From Plebeiibacterium marinum (GTDB lineage: Bacteria > Bacteroidota > Bacteroidia > Bacteroidales > Marinilabiliaceae): a stretch of DNA of 64,000 nucleotides. The stretch covers positions 81,935-145,934 of the forward strand of contig NZ_JAPDPI010000009.1 in NCBI RefSeq assembly GCF_026013615.1, read 5' to 3'. Shown here in pieces: positions 1-8,661 of this stretch. The position numbers were made by a program, and so were the translations under genes. The notes under the pieces are model-generated. The model ran no database searches. It had not been told where the DNA came from and saw only the letters and a program-made list of their open reading frames with translations. The stretch's first letter is position 1, and every line of letters begins with the position of its first letter.

Positions 1-1
1 T

Positions 2-373
<372 letters not shown>

Positions 374-395
374 AATATTACAATTGAAACAATTA

Positions 396-429
396 AAAAG
401 GGCTGGCACGTTTGTCAGTCCTTTTTTTA
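396..429 (+). terminator. Intrinsic terminator of ahcY
   Basis: A 9-bp stem (GGGCTGGCA with TGTCAGTCC, two G-T pairs) with loop CGTT is followed by a run of T. It lies just after the ahcY stop codon. It also separates ahcY from the convergent gene ending at 459. Confidence 0.85.
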
Positions 430-458
430 TTGTATAATGAATTGGAAAAATAGGTTCT

Positions 459-887
459 TTAAAGGAGGGTATAACTCCTGGTGAATATTTCTTTCGGATA
501 GGTTCTGTTCTGATCAACATCTTTCCTCACCCATTCTTCGGCCGACTCCATAAGGCTAAATGTCTTAAATTTATATCTCTCAAGTTGAATTAATCGCATA
601 TACAAAACTGCTAAGGCAGTATTTATTGTACCATCCACAACAATCGCTACCCTTAGTGAATTGAATTTTGAAAACATTTTAACGTTTTCCTCAAGAATAT
701 AATATAGATTAGCCGGATTAATATTCACTGATCCAGCCCTGGCATCAATCAATACTCCCAGATCCCTGGGCAAATCATCCTCTTTCATTAAGGATCCTAT
801 GTAGTTTATAATTTCACCATGATTTACTTTACTTGAAAAAACAACGTTCAAATATCCTTTTTCTTTGTTGTAATTGTATGTTACCAT
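459..887 (-). CDS. Small STAS/SpoIIAA-like protein
   Basis: A 142-residue soluble protein without signal peptide or membrane segment. The alternating strands and helices, with the central segment LGVLIDARAGSVNINP and the later LRVAIVVDGTINTALA, resemble the STAS/SpoIIAA-like fold often annotated as STAS/SEC14 proteins in Bacteroidota. The family call is a fold-level impression, not a recognised motif. I chose the ATG at 887; an in-frame TTG at 944 would add 19 residues of poor character. It lies 89 bases downstream of the methyl-accepting receptor gene on the same strand, so the two are probably co-transcribed. That makes a regulatory role with the receptor plausible but unproven. Confidence 0.7.
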   Translation of the reverse strand: MVTYNYNKEKGYLNVVFSSKVNHGEIINYIGSLMKEDDLPRDLGVLIDARAGSVNINPANLYYILEENVKMFSKFNSLRVAIVVDGTINTALAVLYMRLIQLERYKFKTFSLMESAEEWVRKDVDQNRTYPKEIFTRSYTLL

Positions 888-976
888 AACTCTAAAATTT
901 AAGTGTTTATATGGTTTGTTATCTATCTGGCGACCTATTGTCAATCCCTAAAACAAACAGGGATAAACATAAAGTC

Positions 977-2149
977 TTATGCAGTTTTCGAGGCCTTTCG
1001 TCTTTGATTACGACTTATTGATATTATCTCTGTTTCCTTAAACTCATACTCATTTACAATATCTGAAAGTTTCTTAGCGGTACTCAATAACATATCAGCC
1101 GTAGCACTCAACTCTTCACTTGATGCTGCATTTTCCTGAACAACCTTACTTAGTTCCTGAATAGAAGAATTGACCTGTCCTGCACCAATATTCATTTCCT
1201 GACTTGCAGCTGACACCTCACTAACCAACTCTATTGATTTCTTTGTCTCAATATTTAAGTTGTTAATCTCATCCATAACTTGATTGATCTTCTCCACCCC
1301 CTGGGCTGTTAACTGTGAAATCCGGTCAGCAGAATCGGTTGATTGTTCTGCAAGGTTCCTTACTTCGTTGGCTACCACGGCAAATCCTTTACCGGCAGCA
1401 CCCGCCTTTGAGGCTTCTATGGAGGCATTGAGAGCTAAAATATTCGTTTGCCCGGCAATTTGAGAAACAATCTCCACTTGTTTATAGATTCTGTTTACTA
1501 ATTCAACCGCTTCCTGTACTCCTTTATAGGAAAGTTGAAGTTGTTGATTTGCCTTTTTACTGATGTTCTCAGAATCCTGGGCATTGTTTGAATTATTCTG
1601 GATATTAGCACTCATTTCCTGAATTGAAGAAGAAATTTCTTCAATGCCACTGGCTTGTTCACTTGCCCCACTACTTATGGCACTAGTACTTGAATTAATT
1701 TGGGTACTTGAATTAAGCAATTCACTTGAACTTTTGTCAAGATTTTGCATTAAGATCCTGTTTGAACAAAGAAGATCCTGCAAAGAATCCACAATAGCTT
1801 TTATCTCGTACTTTTCATTGGTAAACTTCGGGTCAATGTTTATTGTAATATCCTTTTCGCTCATCTTTCTTATGACTTCAGTAAGATGTTGAATAGGAGC
1901 TTTTACCTTTAGGGATAACAGATAATAACTGCCCAATATCATTGATATCGCAACAGGAACTGCCCATAACAAATGTATCAGCCCCTTTTGCCCAACCGTA
2001 AAAGCAAAACAAGCCACTGCATCTATCACAATTAAAAAAACCGTTCCTATAAAAAACACAAAAGTCCTTTTAAACGCTATTCTTAACAAGCCCCAACAAA
2101 GCAAGCCTGCAAATACTATAAGCCAAATTCCTAAAGTAAATATATCCAT
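977..2149 (-). CDS. Methyl-accepting chemotaxis-type receptor without periplasmic sensor domain
   Basis: A 390-residue membrane receptor. Three hydrophobic segments fill residues ~5-80 with only short loops, so there is no extracytoplasmic ligand domain; a HAMP-like linker follows (~80-135). The rest is a long Ser/Gln-rich coiled coil (~140-370) with the hallmark MCP hairpin tip around [13 protein letters not shown] and [18 protein letters not shown], which in the family binds CheA/CheW. No che genes or flagellar genes are in the window. Because most Bacteroidota lack flagella, it may signal to gliding or another output. The upstream region carries two elements shared with other loci here (2243-2268 and 2286-2306). 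Confidence 0.92.
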   Translation of the reverse strand: MDIFTLGIWLIVFAGLLCWGLLRIAFKRTFVFFIGTVFLIVIDAVACFAFTVGQKGLIHLLWAVPVAISMILGSYYLLSLKVKAPIQHLTEVIRKMSEKDITINIDPKFTNEKYEIKAIVDSLQDLLCSNRILMQNLDKSSSELLNSSTQINSSTSAISSGASEQASGIEEISSSIQEMSANIQNNSNNAQDSENISKKANQQLQLSYKGVQEAVELVNRIYKQVEIVSQIAGQTNILALNASIEASKAGAAGKGFAVVANEVRNLAEQSTDSADRISQLTAQGVEKINQVMDEINNLNIETKKSIELVSEVSAASQEMNIGAGQVNSSIQELSKVVQENAASSEELSATADMLLSTAKKLSDIVNEYEFKETEIISISRNQRRKASKTA

Positions 2150-2242
2150 TGTAAAAACTTATAATTTGGATTTTTTTAATATACACCAACCCTATTATGA
2201 ACTACTCTCCTTCAAAAGGCAAATAGACTTACAATAACAAGG

Positions 2243-2268
2243 ACATTAAAAGTACGTATACAATTACT
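2243..2268 (-). promoter_or_regulatory. GTATAC-centred element shared with the nitroreductase/TetR spacer
   Basis: These 26 bases match 48756-48781 at 23 positions, including an exact 13-base block GTATACAATTACT. Both copies lie in intergenic DNA and have the same orientation relative to the downstream minus-strand gene (receptor gene here, nitroreductase there). A regulator-binding site is inferred. Confidence 0.5.
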
Positions 2269-2285
2269 TATTGGTTTAAAAAGAA

Positions 2286-2306
2286 GCGTGACAAAAACGT
2301 GACAAA
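2286..2306 (-). promoter_or_regulatory. Direct-repeat element (GTCACG x2, 11-bp period) upstream of the receptor gene
   Basis: Read on the minus strand, toward the receptor gene, two GTCACG hexamers are spaced 11 bp start to start, each preceded by TTT. All 21 bases are identical to 40018-40038, upstream of the secreted repeat protein. The element ends 136 bases before the receptor start codon. The one-helical-turn spacing suits a dimeric or cooperative activator; the binding protein is unknown. Confidence 0.65.
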
Positions 2307-2330
2307 GCGCAAATTAATGAATATCAATGT

Positions 2331-3686
2331 TTAAATCAACTGATCTGAAAACAATTTAAAATCAATCCCTGAAAAATTTCCCGAACTCATAAAGAGCAAA
2401 TTCTTTTTATTCCAACTGATTTTCTTTAACTCGCTTTGCAATTCCTCGGTTTCAGAAAAAACTTTTACATTTTTTGTAGCAAATGCATGTGCCACTTCAT
2501 GTTTTTCAATTTGTGGAAGTTTTTTATGGGCTACAACTTGGGGATTATAATAAACAAAACCCACATCTGCATTCTGCATTGTGTTTTTATACTGGGGTAA
2601 AAACTCCTTGTTTAATGAACTAAAAGTATGAAGCTCCATACAAGCTATTAATTCCCTGTCGGGGAACTGTTGCTTTACTGCATTAATGGTTGCCTCTAAT
2701 TTGGATGGGGAATGGGCAAAATCAAGAAAAATAGTAGATTGGTCATTTTCTTTCAGGGTTTGCAACCTTTTGGCTGCTCCTTTAAAAGTAGAAATCGCTT
2801 CCAGGAATTTTTCATCTGGTATACCAATCTCGGCGCATACAATTCTGGCTCCATTAAGGTTCTGAAGATTGTGCGAACCAAATATGGAAAGCGGGTAGCT
2901 TTTGCCATTAAATTTTATCGTAGTTTTTCCTTTGTCTATATCCCATAATATCTCATCATAAGCAAGCGACTTTATATCAGCACGAACAGAACCCGCTATC
3001 TTTTGAAGCTCTTCATCCAGAAGAAACCAAACCAAAGAACCATCCTTTTCAATTGAATCTGCAAATATTTTAAACTGTTCCACATAGTTTTCCCATGTTG
3101 GAAATACATTGATATGGTCCCAGGCTATCCCGGTCAGAAGGGCCACATCTGGTTTATACCAATGAAATTTCGGCCTAAGGTCAATAGGTGAAGAAAGATA
3201 TTCATCCCCTTCAAATATGGCAATATCTGCATCATGAGAAAGACTAACCATGGTGTCAAACCCTTCTATTTGAGCACCTACCATATAGTCAAACTTGTAG
3301 TTTAATTCCTTTAGTACATGCATAATCATTGAGGTGATAGTCGTTTTCCCGTGACTACCTCCAATAACTACCCTTTTCTTATCCTTGCATTGCTCATATA
3401 AATATTCAGGATAGGAATAGACCTTTAGCCCCAGCTCTTGTGCCTTTAATAATTCAGGATTATCCTTTCTGGCATGCATTCCTAAAATAATAACATCAAT
3501 TTCTTTGCTGATCTTATCTGGAAACCATCCAAATTCGCCAGGGAGTAAACCGTGCTTTTGCAACCGGCTTTTTGATGGATCAAATATTTCATCATCCGAA
3601 CCTGTAACCTGATATCCTTTTAAATGTAGTGCAATGGCCAGATTGTGCATGGCAGCACCGCCTATGGCAATAAAATGAATATGCAT
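2331..3686 (-). CDS. mpl: UDP-N-acetylmuramate:L-alanyl-gamma-D-glutamyl-meso-diaminopimelate ligase
   Basis: A 451-residue cytosolic ligase of the Mur family that reattaches the recycled murein tripeptide to UDP-MurNAc. The N-terminal Rossmann segment starts MHIHFIAIGGAAMHNLA, followed by the ATP-binding loop GGSHGKTTITSM (~residue 110), the central-domain segment with IFEGDEYLSSP and HWYKPDVALLTGIAWDH, and a C-terminal domain with IFLDFAHSPSKL. HWYKPDVALLTGIAWDH and the whole-length match separate Mpl from MurC. It is read alone, divergent from the DUF3810 gene at 3782, with 95 bases between them. Length agrees with the family. Confidence 0.93.
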   Translation of the reverse strand: MHIHFIAIGGAAMHNLAIALHLKGYQVTGSDDEIFDPSKSRLQKHGLLPGEFGWFPDKISKEIDVIILGMHARKDNPELLKAQELGLKVYSYPEYLYEQCKDKKRVVIGGSHGKTTITSMIMHVLKELNYKFDYMVGAQIEGFDTMVSLSHDADIAIFEGDEYLSSPIDLRPKFHWYKPDVALLTGIAWDHINVFPTWENYVEQFKIFADSIEKDGSLVWFLLDEELQKIAGSVRADIKSLAYDEILWDIDKGKTTIKFNGKSYPLSIFGSHNLQNLNGARIVCAEIGIPDEKFLEAISTFKGAAKRLQTLKENDQSTIFLDFAHSPSKLEATINAVKQQFPDRELIACMELHTFSSLNKEFLPQYKNTMQNADVGFVYYNPQVVAHKKLPQIEKHEVAHAFATKNVKVFSETEELQSELKKISWNKKNLLFMSSGNFSGIDFKLFSDQLI

Positions 3687-3781
3687 ATTGTAATTTAAAT
3701 CAAGAGTTATGACTGGGTTTTAAAATACCACTATATTTGTTCAAGCGAAAATAATAAGAATAGCTCTCAAAACCATATAAT

Positions 3782-4846
3782 GTGAACAGATTCAAAAAAT
3801 ATTTGAAATTGGGATTCCCTTTTTCTTTGGCTTTAATCACATATTTGCTGACTTTAGTATTTAAAAACAACCCTGACCTAACAGAAAAATGGTATTCCAC
3901 AGGGATATATCCTCAAATTGCCTATCCCTTATCAAGTTTTTCCGCACTATTTCCATTTTCTTTAGATGATACTTTTTATGTATTGCTAACAACTTTCTTT
4001 GTTATAGGCTTAATCTTAGTTTCGGTAAAACAAATTCGATTAACATCATTTACGATCAGGCTACTCCAGACTATTGCCCTATTGTATTCGGCATTCTATT
4101 TTCTTTGGGGCTTTAATTATTTCAGGCAACCTGCCCACCTTCGAATGCAGATTGAAAAATCTGAGCCAAACACAGAAAACTTTGCAGAAGTTTTTAAGCT
4201 TGTAGCTGAATACACCAACAAAGCCTATACTTCATGGCAAGACCAGGATACCTTAAATTTTCAACCTATCCTTGAGCCATCAATAAACGAATTACAGACC
4301 TTTCTCCCTGTTGAGTATCCAGGTGGAATGAGACGTATTAAAAACATATCATTTAGCAACTTTTTTGCTAAGGCTACCATATTAGGATATTACGGGCCAT
4401 TTTTCAATGAAGCACATATTAACAAGCATTTATCAGTATGGGATAAACCGGTGGTGACTGCCCATGAAATGTGCCATCAGTTAGGAATTACCAGTGAAGC
4501 GGAGGCCAACTTTTACGCATGGCTCATAACTACAAATTCAGAAAACAAGTTTGCCAATTATTGTGGCTGGTTATATTCACTCGGTTTCTTTATATATCAA
4601 TCAAAAGATATTTTTAGCAAAGAGGATTTAATGTCTATGATAAAACCAGAAGTAATCAATGACTACAGGTCCAGGCATAAACATTGGCATAAACTAAGAA
4701 ATAAAACCATTGACAAAACCGCAAGTAAGGTGAATGATGTTTATCTGAAATCGAATAACGTTAAAAAAGGCATTGATGATTATAACGGAATGGTTCAACT
4801 GATTATTGACTTTTATTTATCTGAACATAAAGAAATAATTTTTTAG
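3782..4846 (+). CDS. DUF3810 membrane protein with zinc-peptidase-like HExxH motif
   Basis: A 354-residue protein typical of Bacteroidota. Three hydrophobic stretches occur in the first ~115 residues (~14-30, 55-75, 90-110), followed by a soluble domain. The motif VTAHEMCHQLGITSEAEANF (~220-240) contains HExxH plus a downstream Glu, the arrangement of gluzincin-type zinc peptidases, so hydrolase activity is likely but the family is uncharacterised. The only available start is the GTG at 3782, because an in-frame stop lies just upstream at 3761. A TAnnTTTG match at 3732-3739 may be its -7 element. The HAD gene follows after 4 bases, implying one transcript. Confidence 0.85.
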   Translation: MNRFKKYLKLGFPFSLALITYLLTLVFKNNPDLTEKWYSTGIYPQIAYPLSSFSALFPFSLDDTFYVLLTTFFVIGLILVSVKQIRLTSFTIRLLQTIALLYSAFYFLWGFNYFRQPAHLRMQIEKSEPNTENFAEVFKLVAEYTNKAYTSWQDQDTLNFQPILEPSINELQTFLPVEYPGGMRRIKNISFSNFFAKATILGYYGPFFNEAHINKHLSVWDKPVVTAHEMCHQLGITSEAEANFYAWLITTNSENKFANYCGWLYSLGFFIYQSKDIFSKEDLMSMIKPEVINDYRSRHKHWHKLRNKTIDKTASKVNDVYLKSNNVKKGIDDYNGMVQLIIDFYLSEHKEIIF

Positions 4847-4850
4847 GTAT

Positions 4851-5654
4851 ATGATTAAACTTATTGCATCAGACATGGATGGTACTTTATTAGATGATAA
4901 TAAAGAATTGTCGCCGGACTTTAAAAAAGTTTATACTGATTTGCGAAATGCAGGAATACAATTCGTTGTAGCTAGCGGACGGCCATCTTATTCTTTGAAA
5001 CCAGAATTTTCCTTCTTACAACATGATATTATTTTCATATGTGATAATGGTGCATTTATTGAGGCAAACGGGGAACAGATCATAGTGAAACCCCTTGAAA
5101 TAAAAACTGTACGTGCAATTATAGACGACATTAGAAAAACTTTGGGTGTTAATGTTATTTTATGCAGCATAGACACTTCGTATATAGAAAGTAACGATGA
5201 AGACTTTCTTCAGGAGGCTCGCAAATATTATAAAAAAATAAAATTTGTTGACAACTTGAAAAGTGTGGAAGACACCATATTAAAAGTAGCCATATGCGAC
5301 AGCAAAACCTGGATGAAGAATAGCTGGCCTGTTTGGGAGAAATATCAAACACAAGTAGGCGTAGCACCTTCTAGTGACATATGGATTGATGTAATGCCAC
5401 ACGAAGTAAATAAAGGAGAGGCACTAAACCTTATACAGAAGAAGTTTGGAATTACAAAGGAAGAAACAATGGCATTTGGAGATTATTTTAACGATAAAGA
5501 AATGCTGCAACAGGCAACCCACAGCTATGCCATGGAAAATGCACACCCGGAAATTAAGAAAATAGCAAGAAACATTGCACCTGCTAATTATAAAGATGGT
5601 GTGATTAAAACAATACAAAAAAATGTGCTTGGAGAAGCAAATAACAAAAAGTAA
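4851..5654 (+). CDS. Cof-type HAD-IIB family phosphatase
   Basis: A 267-residue cytosolic haloacid-dehalogenase-superfamily phosphatase. Motif I is LIASDMDGTLLDD at the N-terminus with both catalytic Asp residues; motif II is FVVASGR at ~40; a C2-type cap fills the middle; motif III Lys is in the NKGEALN region; motif IV is AFGDYFNDKEML (~210). Family members dephosphorylate sugar phosphates, nucleotides or pyridoxal phosphate, and the substrate cannot be read from sequence. It sits directly behind the DUF3810 gene. Subfamily assignment is firm, substrate unknown. Confidence 0.92.
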   Translation: MIKLIASDMDGTLLDDNKELSPDFKKVYTDLRNAGIQFVVASGRPSYSLKPEFSFLQHDIIFICDNGAFIEANGEQIIVKPLEIKTVRAIIDDIRKTLGVNVILCSIDTSYIESNDEDFLQEARKYYKKIKFVDNLKSVEDTILKVAICDSKTWMKNSWPVWEKYQTQVGVAPSSDIWIDVMPHEVNKGEALNLIQKKFGITKEETMAFGDYFNDKEMLQQATHSYAMENAHPEIKKIARNIAPANYKDGVIKTIQKNVLGEANNKK

Positions 5655-5673
5655 ATATTTTATACAAAACCAG

Positions 5674-5701
5674 TTGCATTAAAAAATATTTACTAACTTT
5701 G
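5674..5701 (+). promoter_or_regulatory. Bacteroidota-type promoter of rpsP
   Basis: TTG at 5674-5676 and TAACTTTG at 5694-5701 (consensus TAnnTTTG) are separated by 17 bases. This is the pattern used by the Bacteroidota housekeeping sigma factor. The predicted start lies about 50 bases before the rpsP ATG. Confidence 0.7.
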
Positions 5702-5756
5702 CGCCCGCAAAACAGAGTTTTTGCAACATTTGTAAAACAAATAAAAATAAAAACAC

Positions 5757-6320
5757 ATGCCAGTAAAAATTAGATTAGCTAGACACGGGCGTAAGAGGCA
5801 TGCTTTCTACCACATTGTGGTAGCAGATAGCAGAGCACCACGTGATGGTAAGTACATTGAGCGTATCGGATCTTACAATCCTAATACGAATCCTGCTACA
5901 ATCGATTTAAATTTCGATAAAGCTTTAACTTGGTTAAACAACGGAGCACAACCAACTGATACAGCAAGAGCAATCTTGTCGTACAAAGGTGTTTTAATGA
6001 AGAAACACTTATTGGAAGGTGTTAAAAAAGGTGCTTTCGATGAAGCTGAAGCTGAAAAGCGATTCAACGCTTGGTCAACTGAAAAACAAGCTAAGATTCA
6101 GGCTAAGATCGACGGCCTTGCAGGAAAAGCTGCAGATGAGGCTAAAGAAAACCTTGAGCGTGAAGCAAAAATTAACACAGAAAGAGCTGAAGCAATTGCT
6201 AAAAAGAATGCAGAACTAGCTGCCGAAGCTGAGGCTGCAACTGCCGAAGCCAATGCTGAAGAAGAAGCTCCAGCTGCCGACGAGGCTGCTGATGCTCCTG
6301 AAGCTCCGGCTGCTGAGTAA
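5757..6320 (+). CDS. rpsP: 30S ribosomal protein S16 with Ala/Glu-rich tail
   Basis: A 187-residue S16, a small-subunit protein important for 30S assembly. The S16 core fills about the first 85 residues, starting [20 protein letters not shown] and including [12 protein letters not shown]. Beyond ~105 the protein continues as a charged helix and then a strongly Ala/Glu-rich tail that is about as long as the core. Such tails are common in Bacteroidota S16 but absent from the ~82-residue E. coli protein. The gene has its own promoter and terminator; rimM, its frequent partner in other phyla, follows separately. Confidence 0.96.
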   Translation: MPVKIRLARHGRKRHAFYHIVVADSRAPRDGKYIERIGSYNPNTNPATIDLNFDKALTWLNNGAQPTDTARAILSYKGVLMKKHLLEGVKKGAFDEAEAEKRFNAWSTEKQAKIQAKIDGLAGKAADEAKENLEREAKINTERAEAIAKKNAELAAEAEAATAEANAEEEAPAADEAADAPEAPAAE

Positions 6321-6363
6321 TTCAAGCTGTATTTTTAAGCAGTTTCAATTATTGTAAAAGAAT

Positions 6364-6392
6364 AACCCTCATTTTTAAATGGGGGTTTTTTT
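6364..6392 (+). terminator. Intrinsic terminator of rpsP
   Basis: The arms AACCCTCATTT and AAATGGGGGTT form an up to 11-bp stem with a very short loop, followed by T residues. It lies between rpsP and rimM. Confidence 0.8.
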
Positions 6393-6433
6393 ATGTCCAA
6401 TATTTTTTAAATTTATCATTCAATATTTAAGTT

Positions 6434-6961
6434 ATGATAGAAAAGGACCAATGTGTAGCAGTAGGCTATATAAATAAACCCCATGGCATTAAAGGTGAAA
6501 TTGTTTTTTCATTATTGGATGGGTTTTATAGTGAAGACATAGATACCAATTTTCTTTTGCTGAATATAGACAATGGATTAGTTCCCTTTCGCATTGAATC
6601 CATCCGGACAAAAAGCAGCAAAACATTGTTGGTAAAACTAAATGATGTTAATTCTGAAGATAAAGCTCGTGACCTATGTGACGCAGAAGTATATTTAAAA
6701 CCCGAAGAAATCCTTAAAGAAGAAGAAGCTCCTTCTGGTGCATTTATTGGCTTTAAGGTAAATGACGCATCCAAAGGTCAAATAGGGACTATTCTGGACA
6801 TAAATGAGATTGCAAAAAATCCCATTTTTATAATTGAAAACGAAGGAAAAGAAATATTGATACCAATTAATCAGGATTTTATAACTAAAGTTGATGAGTT
6901 AACTAAAACCATCGAAATGGATCTCCCTGAAGGGTTGATTGATTTATATTTGGAAGGATGA
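6434..6961 (+). CDS. rimM: Ribosome maturation factor RimM
   Basis: A 175-residue cytosolic protein that binds S19 and helps process the 3' domain of 16S rRNA. The N-terminal beta-barrel starts with CVAVGYINKPHGIKGEIVFS (family signature VGxIxkpHGikGev), and the C-terminal PRC-barrel-like domain includes GFKVNDASKGQIGTILDINE and ends EGLIDLY, as in most RimM proteins. It follows rpsP but is separated by a terminator. The usual trmD and rplS partners are absent. Length is normal. Confidence 0.95.
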   Translation: MIEKDQCVAVGYINKPHGIKGEIVFSLLDGFYSEDIDTNFLLLNIDNGLVPFRIESIRTKSSKTLLVKLNDVNSEDKARDLCDAEVYLKPEEILKEEEAPSGAFIGFKVNDASKGQIGTILDINEIAKNPIFIIENEGKEILIPINQDFITKVDELTKTIEMDLPEGLIDLYLEG

Positions 6962-7018
6962 TTTAAAGGATCTAATAAATCAACGATCCCGTCTAAAAGC
7001 ATTGAAGAAAACTGAAAT

Positions 7019-8659
7019 ATGGAAAACAATGGATTTATTGGCATGATCCAACGTGCCTTAACTACTTACAAAGGTAAGTATGCTTTTTCAGATTATGGAG
7101 GGGAAACTTATTCCTACGATCAGGTAGCTGAGAAAATTTACTGGTTTCACCAACTTTTTGAAAAATGCGGGATTGAAAAAGGGGATAAAGTTGCCTTAAT
7201 CGGCAGAAACCTTAGCAATTACGCCGTTTCATATCTAGCAACGGTAACCTATGGAGCAGTTGCAGTACCTGTTTTGCCTGATTTTGGAAGCAGTGAAATT
7301 CATCACATTGTATCACATTCCGAATCAAAAATATTGCTTTCTACAGATCTTATCTTTAACAAGATTGATGAAAGTAAAATGTCAGGAATCATCGGCATCG
7401 TAAGCATCGAAAGCTTTAAACCACTAGCAAGTTGCTCCGTTAATCTTGACAAGATAATAAACAGCATCTGTATTCCTGAGAATATTTCCGCAGAATCACT
7501 GAACTTCGCACAAGTTGACAAAGATGAAATGATGGTACTTTCATATACTTCAGGAACATCCGGCTTTTCGAAAGGAGTAATGTTGCCGCACAGAAGCATC
7601 TGGTCGAATGTACTTTTTGCCCAGGAAAACCTGAAACTGTACCCAGGTAACAGGATTGTGTCATTTTTACCTCTGGCACATGCATATGGCTGTCTGTTTG
7701 AGTTTTTATGGCCTTTTACTGTTGGATGCCACATAACATTTTTAAGCAGAACGCCCTCTCCAAAAATTATAACAGAAGCATTTCAAAAAGTAAAACCCCA
7801 CTTGATTCTCTCTGTTCCTTTAATTCTTGAAAAAATATTTAAAAAACGAATAGCCCCCGCTCTTGAAAAGCCAACAGTTAAAACAATTAGTAAAATTCCG
7901 GTTTTAAACCAGGTGGTATATCAGAAAATAAAAAAACAATTAGTAGATGTTTTTGGGGGAGAATTCCAGCAAATTGTGATAGGCGGTGCCGCACTAAGCA
8001 AAGATGTTGAGGATTTTTTACGCAAAATTGGATTTCCATTTACCATTGGTTATGGAATGACTGAATGTGGTCCACTAATAAGCTATGCTCCTTTCGATTC
8101 AACCAAAGTACGATCTGCTGGTCGATTAGTAGACAGAATGGAAGTAAAAATAGATTCTCCTGATCCACACAATGAAGTAGGAGAAATAATGGTGAAGGGT
8201 ACCAATATCATGTTAGGTTATTATAAAAACCAGGAGGCTACAAAAGAAGTTTTTGATAAAGACGGCTGGTTACACACAGGCGACCTGGGTGTTATAGATA
8301 AGGAGAATTTCATTTTTATCAAAGGACGCAGTAAGAACATGATCTTAAGTGGTTCAGGACAAAATATTTATCCCGAAGAAATTGAAGCCCGACTGAATAA
8401 TATGGAATACGTTCAGGAATGTTTGGTAAGAGATATGGGTAATGGGAAACTTGAGGCACTGATATATCCAGACTATGAAATGGCTGATGCGGAGAAATTA
8501 TCAGAATCTAAACTAAGAGAGAAAATCCTGGAACTAAAAAAAACAATTAATGCCGAACTGCCAGCCTACATGAATCTTGCTGAAGTGACTTTATTTCCGG
8601 AAGAGTTTGAAAAAACGCCCAAGAAAAGCATTAAAAGATATAAGTACACAAAACTTTAA
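7019..8659 (+). CDS. AMP-binding long-chain fatty acid-CoA ligase family protein
   Basis: A 546-residue adenylate-forming enzyme that should activate a carboxylic acid, probably a fatty acid, to its acyl-CoA through an acyl-AMP. The ATP loop reads LSYTSGTSGFSKGVMLPH (~175), with Phe-Ser in place of the usual x-Pro before Lys-Gly. Later motifs are IGYGMTECGPLISY (~345) and DGWLHTGDLGVIDKENF (~415), and the C-terminal lysine region KTPKKSIKRYKY is present. It lacks the long N-terminal region of eukaryotic enzymes. pdxB begins 2 bases after its stop, so the two are one transcript although their functions are unrelated. Confidence 0.9.
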   Translation: MENNGFIGMIQRALTTYKGKYAFSDYGGETYSYDQVAEKIYWFHQLFEKCGIEKGDKVALIGRNLSNYAVSYLATVTYGAVAVPVLPDFGSSEIHHIVSHSESKILLSTDLIFNKIDESKMSGIIGIVSIESFKPLASCSVNLDKIINSICIPENISAESLNFAQVDKDEMMVLSYTSGTSGFSKGVMLPHRSIWSNVLFAQENLKLYPGNRIVSFLPLAHAYGCLFEFLWPFTVGCHITFLSRTPSPKIITEAFQKVKPHLILSVPLILEKIFKKRIAPALEKPTVKTISKIPVLNQVVYQKIKKQLVDVFGGEFQQIVIGGAALSKDVEDFLRKIGFPFTIGYGMTECGPLISYAPFDSTKVRSAGRLVDRMEVKIDSPDPHNEVGEIMVKGTNIMLGYYKNQEATKEVFDKDGWLHTGDLGVIDKENFIFIKGRSKNMILSGSGQNIYPEEIEARLNNMEYVQECLVRDMGNGKLEALIYPDYEMADAEKLSESKLREKILELKKTINAELPAYMNLAEVTLFPEEFEKTPKKSIKRYKYTKL

Positions 8660-8661
8660 GC

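Noticed and set aside
3700..3900. Minus-strand frame overlapping the DUF3810 start
   Set aside because: No domain, poor composition, and it lies in the mpl/DUF3810 spacer and coding start.
6098..6325. Minus-strand Ala/Ser-rich open frame
   Set aside because: It is the antisense shadow of the Ala/Glu-rich rpsP tail.
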